Positions 17,368-25,381 of a stretch of 64,000 bases of DNA are shown in pieces (within the stretch, counting starts at the first letter, position 1; every line of letters starts with the position of its first letter). Under the pieces are notes generated by a model. That model saw only the letters and a list, made by a program, of their open reading frames with translations. It did not search any database and was not told the DNA's origin. This DNA is from Dictyobacter formicarum (GTDB taxonomy: Bacteria; Chloroflexota; Ktedonobacteria; Ktedonobacterales; Ktedonobacteraceae), in assembly GCF_016587435.1 (NCBI RefSeq), contig NZ_BNJJ01000004.1:62001-126000 (forward strand), given 5' to 3'. The position numbers and the translations under genes were made by a program.

Positions 17368-20196
17368 TTAAACCAGTTTGTGTTCGAAGGCAAAGCGGGT
17401 AGCAGCGGTACGCGATGAGACGCCCAGCTTAGCGTAGATTGAGCGTAGATGGGTATTGACGGTGCGCGGACTGAGGACCAGTTTTTGAGCGATCAGTATA
17501 TCGGTTAGTCCCTCTGCCAGGAGCCGTAAAACATCCACTTCACGTGTCGTTAGCCCGGCTGGATAGGCTGTCTGGGATTTCTCTTCAGGCGTTTCGCGCT
17601 GTTTGTGCAGGTGGATGTTGGCGATCATGCCCAGTGTGTGGGGCAGGCTCATGTTACTGCCTACGCTCCAGTTCTCGTTGAATGCTTTGTCGCCGATGAT
17701 TTTCTTATAGTTATTTGTCTGCTGTATGTAGCTGGCTCGATATACCTTTTCGATGGGGGCGGCCACTCCTTCACGAAGGGCGGCAGCGGTGCCTAGAAAC
17801 TGGACGGCGCGTTCAGGTAAATCGAGCACCCTGCATAGCTGGGAGAAGCCTTCAAGGGCAATTGCCATTCCGAGCATATCTCCAAGCAAAGAGGCGTGGT
17901 GCAGCGCCTTACGGATCTCTATGCCCGCTTGCTCATAATCTTGTTTTGCCAGCGCCACGCATCCCAGTCCATAGAATAGGGAGATTTTAGAGACCTGGTT
18001 ACCCATGCCAGACATCAGGCTAAGGCTTTCCTCATAATATGTTTTGGCGTCGCCATAGTGTCCGTTCAGGCGTGCTAGATCTCCCAGACTGCGGAGGGCA
18101 GCTGCGATGCCGGAAGGATAGTTTATTTCCCTGGTGATGTGCAGGCTTTCTTTGATGCGCTGGCTGGCCTGTGCGATGGCGCCAGTGCTAATGTTCAGTT
18201 TGCCCAGTCCTAGCAGGGCATTGGCCCTTTCGCGCCTGATACCCAGAGTTGTTGCCAGCTCCAGGCAGGCATCCAACGCTTGCTGCGCTCCCTCGTAGTC
18301 GCCGCGCAGGCGCAGCGCGTTCCCGATACTACTCAGGCAAACTACCTGTCCCCAGCGATCATTGAGCTTTTGGTAGAGTGGCAAACCTTTCTGATAGAGA
18401 AAGCTGGCGGTGATAAATTTGCTGCGCTGGCTCATGGTGTCACCGACATGGATCAGGACATCGGCCTGGCTGCGGATGTCGCCGGTCTGGCGTAAGAGGC
18501 GCAGGCTCAAGGCATAGCGTACCTGGGCGGCTTTGAAATCGCATTGCTGGCTGGCAATATTTCCGCAGATGTTATAGAGGATGCCGCGACACCAGATATC
18601 GGGCGAGTCACGCAGCGTTTGGAGGCTGGCTTCCGCCAGTTGTCGTGCGCTATCGTAGTGACCCTGGTGTAAATCGAGCAGGGCTAGCGCTCCCTGGGCC
18701 AGGGCGTGAGTGCGGGTATCAGCGGTCAGGGCAGCCAGCCGGCGACACTCTTCCAGCCGGCTACGCGCCAGGGTCAGGTGACCATGGAGATGGGCCATGG
18801 TGCCCGCGCTATAGTAGATGCGGGCCAGAAATTGATTGGGTTGCGTGCTGGATGAGATGGCGATAACCTCCTCTAGCCAGTTATGACCTTCATTTAAAGA
18901 GCTGCGCAATTGTAGAAAACGGCCTAGATTACTGGCCAGTCGTTGCGCGATATCGACTTCAAGCTGGTCAATGACCCGGCGCATCGCTAGCCAGATATTG
19001 GCTGCCTCTCGATCGAGGAGCGCCAACCACAGTGGTTGTTCATTGCCATAGAGCTGTGGCTCACATCTTTCGACCAGCGCGGCAAAGAATCGGGCATGGC
19101 GCTTCTGTGCCTCGATCATTTCCTGCTTTTGTTTGAGGCAGTCAAGCGCGTACTCACGAATCGTTTCTAGCAGACTGAAGCGGGTTTCAGGACCCGTATT
19201 ATCGGCTACGCGCACCAGGCTTTTGTCCACCAGCGAGCTGAGTAAGCTTAATGCATCCTCTTCAAACGTAGTTTCGCTCTGGGCGATAGCGGTCGCGGCT
19301 TCCAGTGTCCAGCTACCGGTCAGGATACCTAGCTGCCGAAAGAAGTATTTCTCCTCTTCATTCAGCAGGTTGTAGCTCCAGTCCAGGGTATTGCGCAGGG
19401 TTTGCTGGCGGGGCGATAGATTACGCGCTCCACCGATCAGGGTACGCAGACGGCTATGCAGGCGTTCGAGCAATTCTTGTGGACTTAATAGTTTACAGCG
19501 GGCGGCGGCCAACTCAATAGCCAGTGGGAGGCCGTCGAGCTGAATACAAATCTCCGCGATGGCCTGGATGTTATCCTGATGTAGTATAAAGGTGGGCCTG
19601 ACGGCTTGTGCTCTCTCAATAAAGAGTCGCATGGCGTCGGAAGGTTCGCCTGGCACGATCTTTTGTTGTTGATCAGATACGGGAAGGGCCAGCGGTAGGA
19701 CCTCGAATTCATGCTCACCATAAATGTGCAGAGCTTCGCGGCTGGTTACCAGGATTTTGAGCTGAGGCGCTGCTGTCAGCAGATCGGCAATGGCGACGTT
19801 GGCCGCCATAACATGCTCGAAATTATCCAGTACGAGCAGTATATGCTTATTGCGCAGGTACTCTTGCAGCTCCTCGCTGATAGAGTATTGTCCCGTTTCT
19901 TCAATGCCTACGGCCTGCGCGATCGTTGAGAGCACAAACGTATGCTCGCGTAGAGGTGCCAGCTGGACGAAAAAGACCTCTTTAGCAAAAAAATCGCGCA
20001 TCTGGTAGGCGATCTCCAGGGCCAGTCGCGTCTTACCAACGCCGCCAGGGCCAGTCAGGGTTTGCAAGCGTATGTGCTCATTGCGCAATAATGAGCATGC
20101 ATGGAGGATTTCTGCATCGCGCCCGATCGTGGTATTCATCTGCGCGGGCAAATAGCGCCGTAGCTGTGTTCCGTGAGATGGGTTATGCTGGCTCAT
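17368..20196 (-). CDS. LuxR-type STAND ATPase transcriptional regulator
   Basis: A 942-residue regulator that combines a nucleotide-binding switch, a sensor repeat region and a DNA-binding end. The P-loop is LTGPGGVGKTRLALEIAY, followed by LLVLDNFEHVM (Walker B), ILVTSREALHIYGEHEFEVLPL and LAIELAAARCKLLSPQELLERL, all typical of the AfsR/MalT-like NB-ARC group. The centre and second half are TPR-like helix pairs (LARSRLEECRRLAAL, GDYEGAQQALDACLELA and others). The C-terminus is a LuxR HTH: LTTREVDVLRLLAEGLTDILIAQKLVLSPRTVNTHLRSIYAKLGV. The ATG at 20196 has AAGGA at 7 bases; an upstream in-frame ATG at 20244 lacks this. Ligand and targets unknown; no cotranscribed gene. Confidence 0.9.
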   Translation of the reverse strand: MSQHNPSHGTQLRRYLPAQMNTTIGRDAEILHACSLLRNEHIRLQTLTGPGGVGKTRLALEIAYQMRDFFAKEVFFVQLAPLREHTFVLSTIAQAVGIEETGQYSISEELQEYLRNKHILLVLDNFEHVMAANVAIADLLTAAPQLKILVTSREALHIYGEHEFEVLPLALPVSDQQQKIVPGEPSDAMRLFIERAQAVRPTFILHQDNIQAIAEICIQLDGLPLAIELAAARCKLLSPQELLERLHSRLRTLIGGARNLSPRQQTLRNTLDWSYNLLNEEEKYFFRQLGILTGSWTLEAATAIAQSETTFEEDALSLLSSLVDKSLVRVADNTGPETRFSLLETIREYALDCLKQKQEMIEAQKRHARFFAALVERCEPQLYGNEQPLWLALLDREAANIWLAMRRVIDQLEVDIAQRLASNLGRFLQLRSSLNEGHNWLEEVIAISSSTQPNQFLARIYYSAGTMAHLHGHLTLARSRLEECRRLAALTADTRTHALAQGALALLDLHQGHYDSARQLAEASLQTLRDSPDIWCRGILYNICGNIASQQCDFKAAQVRYALSLRLLRQTGDIRSQADVLIHVGDTMSQRSKFITASFLYQKGLPLYQKLNDRWGQVVCLSSIGNALRLRGDYEGAQQALDACLELATTLGIRRERANALLGLGKLNISTGAIAQASQRIKESLHITREINYPSGIAAALRSLGDLARLNGHYGDAKTYYEESLSLMSGMGNQVSKISLFYGLGCVALAKQDYEQAGIEIRKALHHASLLGDMLGMAIALEGFSQLCRVLDLPERAVQFLGTAAALREGVAAPIEKVYRASYIQQTNNYKKIIGDKAFNENWSVGSNMSLPHTLGMIANIHLHKQRETPEEKSQTAYPAGLTTREVDVLRLLAEGLTDILIAQKLVLSPRTVNTHLRSIYAKLGVSSRTAATRFAFEHKLV

Positions 20197-20446
20197 CACT
20201 TTATCCTTGCATGCTTGCCGAGGGCGCGGACATTCTATACTCAACTTTACTTCCTATTGTAGCAGGTAAGGGCAATGGATGCATGCAATTGTGATCTCGT
20301 TGTGATATGTTTTAGTTGCGGTGTGAGTTTATTGTGAGCATTACAGTTTATAATAGCTTTAGATAGAACAAGGGATTTAGCTCACTGGAAACTTCCTTTG
20401 TGAGTTTAATACGGTACTCATCTTGTTTTATCTTTGCCTTCTGGGA

Positions 20447-20482
20447 CGCAAATTGTGTAGCTTTGACTGCACACAATTTGCG
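20447..20482. repeat. 12 bp hairpin
   Basis: CGCAAATTGTGT at 20447-20458 pairs exactly with 20471-20482, loop 12 nt. It lies 15 bp beyond the stronger hairpin after the murB homologue. Confidence 0.45.
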
Positions 20483-20498
20483 ACTGGAGCTTATAAGC

Positions 20499-20544
20499 TC
20501 AAGCGAGCACTACATGACGACGGGGCCATGTAGTGCTCGCTTGA
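20499..20544 (-). terminator. 18 bp perfect hairpin after the murB homologue
   Basis: Arms 20499-20516 and 20527-20544 are exact complements, loop 10 nt. Located 13 bp downstream of the minus-strand stop codon of the murB homologue; no clear U tract follows. Confidence 0.6.
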
Positions 20545-20557
20545 ACATTTCTGCTAT

Positions 20558-21643
20558 TTATTCACCACGTAGTTCCACATTGAGTTCCAGCTTGACGTTG
20601 CATTTATCCTGGACGCGGCGTCGCATCTCTTTGATTAAAGAGAGGATGTCGCTGGTGGTAGCTCCGCCTTTATTGACAATGTAATTGGCGTTACGATCTG
20701 AAACCTGGACCGTGCCCATGCTGAAACCTTTCATGCCCGCCTGTTCGATCAGCTTGCTGGCCTGCTGGCCGGGAGGATCTTTGAAGATGGGGCCGGTATG
20801 GTTATGCAGTGGCTCAAGTTCTTTACGTTCTTGCTGATATTGTCTGAGCTTTTCCATTAATTTCTGTGGGGTTTCTTGATGTAATCGTATGCTCAGCGTC
20901 ATGACTATTTCGGCTGGTTCGATCAAGAGATGCGGGACCGGCAAGATGTTGTTCTGCTCGTCAAATACGCTTTCGTGGCCGGCGCGGAAGCGGCTATAGC
21001 GATAGGCGAGATCCAGTTCATCTTTAGTGTAGCGACGCCTGATTGGTAGTGAGAGCGAGTCTCCTTCAATGTTACAGCCACGGGCATCTAAGACATCGAT
21101 CGATTCTAATACTTCGCCTAGCTCCTGGTTGTGGGCGCCCGCGTTACTGACGATTCCGGCGCCTAAGGTGCCTGGAATGCCGATCCCAAATTCTACGCCT
21201 CCCCAACCCAGCAGTGCCAGTTCGTAGGCGAGGCGCGGCCAGCTTGATCCAGCGCTTACGCTCAAAATGGTCTTGCCATCGGGCTCCTTATTGATCTGAT
21301 AGTCGTATCCCGTCATTCTGGCTACAATACCACGCACACCGGCATCGGTAAAAATAATATTTGAACCATTGCCAATGAGGAGGAGGGGCCAGTGCTCTTC
21401 AGCGCAGAGACTGACCAGGCCGATCAATTCGTCACGTGTCTCCACCGTAATCCAGATATCAGCTGTTCCCCCAACCCCAAAAGCGCTGTGCTGAGCGAGC
21501 GGCTCGTTTCTGTGCACGCGTGGCCCAAAGCGTCTTTGCAAATGCTGGTATGCCATATCTGTATTAAAGGCTGCGGTATTTATCAGGTCAAACGGCGGTG
21601 TGTTGCTGATCGGAGAGTTGTTGGGTGGTGTTATATCTTGCAT
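20558..21643 (-). CDS. murB: MurB-family UDP-N-acetylenolpyruvoylglucosamine reductase homologue, catalytic residues substituted
   Basis: MurB reduces enolpyruvyl-UDP-GlcNAc to UDP-MurNAc in peptidoglycan synthesis using FAD and NADPH. The 361-residue protein has the FAD-binding parts HSAFGVGGTADIWI, LLIGNGSNIIFTDAGVRGIV, GIPGTLGAGIVSNAGAHNQEL and the YRYSRF substrate motif. However, the serine that donates a proton (GSxF in the family) is Pro285 here (TGPIFKDP), and the second acid (LxxEV near the end) is Asn355 (LELNVEL). Both codons are clear in the DNA. Either this is a degenerate paralogue or this lineage uses other residues. GAGG lies 6 bases before the ATG. A 38-residue N-terminal extension precedes the domain. 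Confidence 0.8.
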   Translation of the reverse strand: MQDITPPNNSPISNTPPFDLINTAAFNTDMAYQHLQRRFGPRVHRNEPLAQHSAFGVGGTADIWITVETRDELIGLVSLCAEEHWPLLLIGNGSNIIFTDAGVRGIVARMTGYDYQINKEPDGKTILSVSAGSSWPRLAYELALLGWGGVEFGIGIPGTLGAGIVSNAGAHNQELGEVLESIDVLDARGCNIEGDSLSLPIRRRYTKDELDLAYRYSRFRAGHESVFDEQNNILPVPHLLIEPAEIVMTLSIRLHQETPQKLMEKLRQYQQERKELEPLHNHTGPIFKDPPGQQASKLIEQAGMKGFSMGTVQVSDRNANYIVNKGGATTSDILSLIKEMRRRVQDKCNVKLELNVELRGE

Positions 21644-21940
21644 ATGTAACCTCGCTCCTTTATCTATATAAATCCTATCAGTGCGATATCTGGATCATAT
21701 GCACAAGCAACGCAGGTAGTTAGAAATCGTAGAATTCTTATCCTGTTCACGGCAGCCAGGATCAATGCCGGTGATGATTCTACAGGTCTATTAATGATTC
21801 TGCGCCTCTATGTACCCGCTGTTGTTTCTCTTAGCATAGTCTTGCCTTATCACAGAACTATCACTGCTTCTTGCCCCTATATCACAGGGATATCACGACA
21901 TTTAAGAAGCGAAAGTTACTCCACTTCCAGTGCTCGGTCA

Positions 21941-21988
21941 TTTGATGTGGTGTGGTGGGCGCGACCGCGCCCACCACACCACATCAAA
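21941..21988. repeat. Perfect 23 bp palindrome
   Basis: Arms 21941-21963 and 21966-21988 are exact complements with a 2 nt spacer; the inner part is GGTGGGCGCG. It shares this inner part with the palindrome 80 bp downstream. Confidence 0.65.
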
Positions 21989-22067
21989 CCAGCCTCGTAC
22001 CGCAGGTGCGCGTCTCTGGCACCATGTCGAAAGTTAGGTTCACTGTCGGTGCCCAATCATCTAATGT

Positions 22068-22103
22068 GGTGTGTGGTGGGCGCGACTGCGCCCACCACAC
22101 ACC
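22068..22103. repeat. 16 bp palindrome related to the preceding one
   Basis: GGTGTGTGGTGGGCGC (22068-22083) pairs with 22088-22103, loop GACT. The core GTGGTGGGCGC is shared with the copy at 21941-21988, which suggests duplication followed by drift with the pairing kept. Confidence 0.6.
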
Positions 22104-22161
22104 TAACCGGACTCGCGCCGCATGATCTTTAACAAATAAAGCAGGTATAAAGCGGGGAGGT

Positions 22162-22242
22162 GCAGGAGGGCCGGCGAGGCCCTCCTGCCGGGGTTCGGGG
22201 TGTCCCCGACCACTCCTCCCCCTCCTCCCGCCGAAGGCGGGA
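22162..22242. repeat. GC-rich multi-hairpin block
   Basis: Hairpins GCAGGAGGGCC (22162-22172) with 22178-22188 and TCCCGCC-GAA-GGCGGGA (22226-22242), joined by a GGGG/CCCC-rich segment that can also pair. Composition is much richer in GC than the surroundings. Could be one unit of a genome repeat family, but only one copy lies in this window. Confidence 0.45.
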
Positions 22243-22301
22243 ATGCAAGAGGTATTTTTATACCGTATTAAAAAGTAAAAGATCATCAGGCGCGAGCCCG
22301 A

Positions 22302-22327
22302 GGCACTATGACGAAAGTCATAGTGCC
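22302..22327 (+). promoter_or_regulatory. GNRA-capped hairpin in the leader of the ABC exporter
   Basis: GGCACTATGAC (22302-22312), GAAA tetraloop, GTCATAGTGCC (22317-22327): a perfect 11 bp stem with a stable tetraloop, 100 bp upstream of the ATPase start codon. No known riboswitch was recognised. Confidence 0.45.
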
Positions 22328-22427
22328 AGATATGCCTTTTCGGACTTCTTTCCTTTCTCCTTGTCGCGTTATACTTAGCTTGAGCTTGAAAGAGCTATAC
22401 ATATTAGCGTATGAGGAGCGCTTGTTT

Positions 22428-23267
22428 ATGCAAAAAACAACAAAAACTTCTGTATCAAATACTATCAATACTACCTCCACGGGACCGATCCATCTGCCGA
22501 GCGATGGTCGCGATGTTGTCGTTGAAGTACAGCATCTGGTGAAAACATTTGGCAAACATGAAGCGGTGAAAGATGTTTCGTTCACGATTGGCAAAGGCGA
22601 AATTTTTGGCTTGCTTGGTCCCAATGGGGCGGGCAAAAGCACGACGATCAATATGATGTGTGGGTATTTGAAGCCCACGGCCGGAGATGTAAGCGTTAAC
22701 GGACTCTCGTTGTCCAGGCATGTCCGAGAGGTTAAGCGTATTATCGGGGTCGTTCCGCAGGAAATTGCCCTGTACAAGGATCTGAATTCGCTGGAAAATC
22801 TGGAGTTCTTTGGCAAGATCTATGGTCTATCGAAGCAAGAATGTAAGCAGCGTGCCGAAAAATTATTGAATTTTGTGGGGCTCTATGAGCGGCGTAAGGA
22901 TGCCGTAAAGACGTTTTCAGGTGGTATGCAGCGTCGCATCAATATGGCCATCGGCCTGATGAACGAACCTGACTTTCTGATGATGGATGAACCAACCGTT
23001 GGCGTTGATCCACAGTCCCGCGAGCACATTTTTACCACCATCGAGCACATTCGCGATCAGGGAACCACGCTCCTTTATACCACGCATTATATGGAAGAGG
23101 CCGAGCGGCTCTGTAATCGCATTGCGATCATGGATGAAGGGAAGATCATCGCTTTAGGTACGCTAGAACAATTGCTGGCGTTGCGCGATCGGCAGCAGGA
23201 AGTACAGCGGCCCCATGGTTTGCAGGAACTGTTTATCCAATTGACGGGAAAAACATTGCGTGACTAA
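22428..23267 (+). CDS. ABC transporter ATP-binding protein
   Basis: Energises an ABC exporter; 279 residues. All nucleotide-binding motifs are present: Walker A GLLGPNGAGKSTTINMM, Q-loop VVPQEIALY, signature FSGGMQRRINMAIGLM, Walker B FLMMDEPTVGVDPQ and the H-loop TTHYMEEAERLC. The pattern (PTVGVDPQSR, C-terminal IALGTLEQLLAL) is that of drug, antibiotic or Nod-factor type exporters. The ATG at 22428 has GAGGAG 9 bases upstream; the longer frame to 22308 would cover a leader hairpin. The permease follows after 12 bp, then a two-component system. Confidence 0.92.
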   Translation: MQKTTKTSVSNTINTTSTGPIHLPSDGRDVVVEVQHLVKTFGKHEAVKDVSFTIGKGEIFGLLGPNGAGKSTTINMMCGYLKPTAGDVSVNGLSLSRHVREVKRIIGVVPQEIALYKDLNSLENLEFFGKIYGLSKQECKQRAEKLLNFVGLYERRKDAVKTFSGGMQRRINMAIGLMNEPDFLMMDEPTVGVDPQSREHIFTTIEHIRDQGTTLLYTTHYMEEAERLCNRIAIMDEGKIIALGTLEQLLALRDRQQEVQRPHGLQELFIQLTGKTLRD

Positions 23268-23279
23268 AAGTGAGGAAAT

Positions 23280-24530
23280 ATGAAAACGCTCTGGTATATT
23301 GCGAAAAAAGATCTTTTGCAGGTTATCAAAGATAGAAGCGCATTAATATTGATGCTTGTTGTACCTCTGGTATTGATTTCGGTGGTGGGCTTTGCCTTTG
23401 GCAATCTTTTTGGAGATGGTTCCTCTCAACTTAAAATCAAGGTGGCTTTAAGCAATCACGATGCTGGTATTGGTAATACTATTAGCCATGCGCTCAAAGT
23501 TGATACGAAAACCCTTTTGATCACTGTCAATGAATATCCCGATACCGCTCAAGTGACCGCAAAAGTTGCCGCTGCTAATGATGCAGCAGATGTTGGTATC
23601 GTCATTCCTGCAGGCGCCAGTCAGGCCGTGATGGATGCTGGACAGTCTGCCAGTACAGCAAAGAATTTAATACAGTTTTATACTCTGCCTAATACTACTA
23701 ACGCATCCGTTACCGTTGTACGGGATATCATCAACAATATTGTGCAGGAGCAGCGTATTGCTGAGGTATCGGCGGGGCAGGTGCATATGGTGTGTAGTCA
23801 GCCGGGAAATGTGTGTGCGCCAAAAACCATCGATGACGCTGCGATTAGCACCGCGGTCGTCAAGGCCAGTCAGACCAGCGATCAAGCTATTGTCCCTCAG
23901 ACGGTAGGACAGGCCACGAAAGTCGGACCATTTGATCAGGTTGTGCCTGGTTATGCTGTCTTCTTTTCGCTGTTTGGCTTGAATGCGGTTGCCGCCACGA
24001 TTTTGCAGGAGCAAGAGGATGGTACTTTCCGACGTTTGCTGATTGCGCCGATCCAGAAATATGCGTTATTAGGTGGAAAACTGCTGGCACAATTTCTGCT
24101 GACCCTTGCTCAGCTAACAGTGCTGTTCGCGGTTGGCTACTTTGTCTTCAAAATGCATATCGGTTCCTGGCCAACCGTTATTATGCTCTTGATTGCAACC
24201 AGTTTTGCCGCTACTGGTCTTGGTATTCTGCTTGTGTCGCTGGTCAAAACACGTCGCCAGATCAATCCTGTGGTTAGTCTGGTGACACTTATCACTTCAG
24301 CTATTGGCGGAGCCTGGTGGCCGCTCTTCATTGAGCCAGCCTGGATGCAGCAACTGGCAAAGGTTGGTATCACCGCCTGGGCAATGGAGGGCCTTAACGG
24401 AACCATGATCTTTGGCAAAAGTTTTTCGGCGGTACTGCCTGATATTCTCGGATTGCTGATTTATGGCGTCATTTGCTTCATTCTTGCTTTGCGCTTCTTC
24501 AGCTTTCAACCGAAGGCCGTCGCTGCATAA
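23280..24530 (+). CDS. ABC-2 family transporter permease
   Basis: Membrane component of the exporter, 416 residues. One N-terminal membrane helix (LILMLVVPLVLISVVGFAFG) is followed by an extracellular domain of about 190 residues and then five helices, e.g. GYAVFFSLFGLNAVAATILQEQEDGTFRRLL, FLLTLAQLTVLFAVGYFVF, TVIMLLIATSFAATGLGILLVSLV and the last ILGLLIYGVICFILALRFF. This is the YhgE/DrrB-like ABC2_membrane_3 layout. Two cysteines lie in the outer domain (CSQPGNVC). GAGGAAAT precedes the ATG. Exports an unknown hydrophobic compound; the nearby regulator pair suggests induction by a membrane-active agent. Confidence 0.9.
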   Translation: MKTLWYIAKKDLLQVIKDRSALILMLVVPLVLISVVGFAFGNLFGDGSSQLKIKVALSNHDAGIGNTISHALKVDTKTLLITVNEYPDTAQVTAKVAAANDAADVGIVIPAGASQAVMDAGQSASTAKNLIQFYTLPNTTNASVTVVRDIINNIVQEQRIAEVSAGQVHMVCSQPGNVCAPKTIDDAAISTAVVKASQTSDQAIVPQTVGQATKVGPFDQVVPGYAVFFSLFGLNAVAATILQEQEDGTFRRLLIAPIQKYALLGGKLLAQFLLTLAQLTVLFAVGYFVFKMHIGSWPTVIMLLIATSFAATGLGILLVSLVKTRRQINPVVSLVTLITSAIGGAWWPLFIEPAWMQQLAKVGITAWAMEGLNGTMIFGKSFSAVLPDILGLLIYGVICFILALRFFSFQPKAVAA

Positions 24531-24544
24531 TATTGGAGATTATA

Positions 24545-24581
24545 CCGCTGCCAAAACAATTTTAAGGTGGTTTGACAGCGG
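24545..24581 (+). repeat. Stem-loop between the exporter and the response regulator
   Basis: CCGCTG (24545-24550) pairs with CAGCGG (24576-24581), extended inward by CAAA/TTTG with one bulge and one mismatch. Could cause partial termination or RNA processing between the two gene pairs. Confidence 0.4.
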
Positions 24582-24644
24582 CGTGTTCCTCACCGATAAT
24601 GGATGAGGTGAGAATGATGTAGCTTGCAGGAAAGATACAGCACT

Positions 24645-25322
24645 ATGACCAACGAGATCAGTATTCTGATTTGTGAAGATCAGACCTTGATGCGCCAGGG
24701 ATTGCGCACGATTCTTGAACTGGAACCAGGGATGAAGGTGATTGGAGAGGCGGCCAATGGCGAAGATGCGGTCAAACATTATATAGCTTTGCGCGACGAA
24801 AACAAGGCGCCTGATATTGTTCTGATGGATATAGAAATGCCTCGTATGAATGGTGTTCAGGCTACAACTGCACTGATCGAAAGCCATCCGCAGGCACATA
24901 TTATTATCCTGACCACCTTCGACTATGAAGATTATGTTTTTGATGCCATTAAAGCTGGCGCCATGGGCTATCTGCTCAAAGATGTGCCCGCCTCCGAGCT
25001 GATGGCAACCATTCGCAAGGTTCATACCGGTGAACCCTTTATCCAACCCAGGATTGCCAACAAACTGCTCATCGAATTTGGACGTAAAGAACGTAGTTCC
25101 AGGCCGCAGTCTCTACGCACCTCTCCAGAAGAAGATCTGAGTCCCCGTGAAATCGAGATCCTTAAATTACTGGCTGAAGGTGCCAGTAATCGCAAAATAG
25201 CGGAGCGATTGGTACTGGCTGAAGGAACAGTTAAAAATCATGTCTCGAATATTCTGAGCAAACTCCAAACCGAAAATCGCACTCAGGCTGCCCATCTTGC
25301 ACGTGAGCGCAAGTTATTCTAA
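24645..25322 (+). CDS. NarL/FixJ-type response regulator
   Basis: A 225-residue two-component regulator. The receiver domain has the acidic pair ED at residues 11-12, the phosphoacceptor Asp62 in IVLMDIEMPRMNG, the switch Thr in IIILTTFDYEDYV and the Lys in GYLLKDVPASEL. The C-terminal LuxR-type HTH is LSPREIEILKLLAEGASNRKIAERLVLAEGTVKNHVSNILSKL. The histidine kinase follows 59 bp later, and the ABC exporter precedes by about 110 bp, so the set probably forms one response unit for envelope stress. AGGAAAG lies upstream of the ATG at 24645. Confidence 0.92.
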   Translation: MTNEISILICEDQTLMRQGLRTILELEPGMKVIGEAANGEDAVKHYIALRDENKAPDIVLMDIEMPRMNGVQATTALIESHPQAHIIILTTFDYEDYVFDAIKAGAMGYLLKDVPASELMATIRKVHTGEPFIQPRIANKLLIEFGRKERSSRPQSLRTSPEEDLSPREIEILKLLAEGASNRKIAERLVLAEGTVKNHVSNILSKLQTENRTQAAHLARERKLF

Positions 25323-25381
25323 AGTCTCTATGCTTGTGTTCGATCAGGGAACCGCAGAATCGAGAGAGGAAAATAAAAGTG

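Larger units (their letters stand above)
20197..20557. other. Intergenic region between LuxR ATPase and murB homologue
   Basis: 361 bp upstream of the LuxR ATPase and downstream of the murB homologue. It contains two hairpins (20447-20482 and 20499-20544); the rest is AT-rich promoter-like sequence for the minus-strand ATPase gene. No gene seen. Confidence 0.45.
21644..22427. other. 784 bp intergenic region rich in palindromes
   Basis: Between the divergent murB homologue and the ABC exporter. Besides promoter sequence it holds two related GTGGTGGGCGC palindromes (21941-21988, 22068-22103), a GC-rich hairpin block (22162-22242) and a GNRA-capped hairpin (22302-22327). Reading frames over this stretch are low-complexity shadows of the repeats. 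Confidence 0.5.

Noticed and set aside
21794..22286. Frames over the palindromes upstream of the ABC exporter
   Set aside because: Their proteins (Pro/Arg/Trp-rich) are produced by the repeated GGTGGGCGC palindromes and contain no domain.
22308..22427. 40-residue N-terminal extension of the ABC ATPase
   Set aside because: It covers a leader hairpin and has no start signal; the ATG at 22428 has GAGGAG at good distance.
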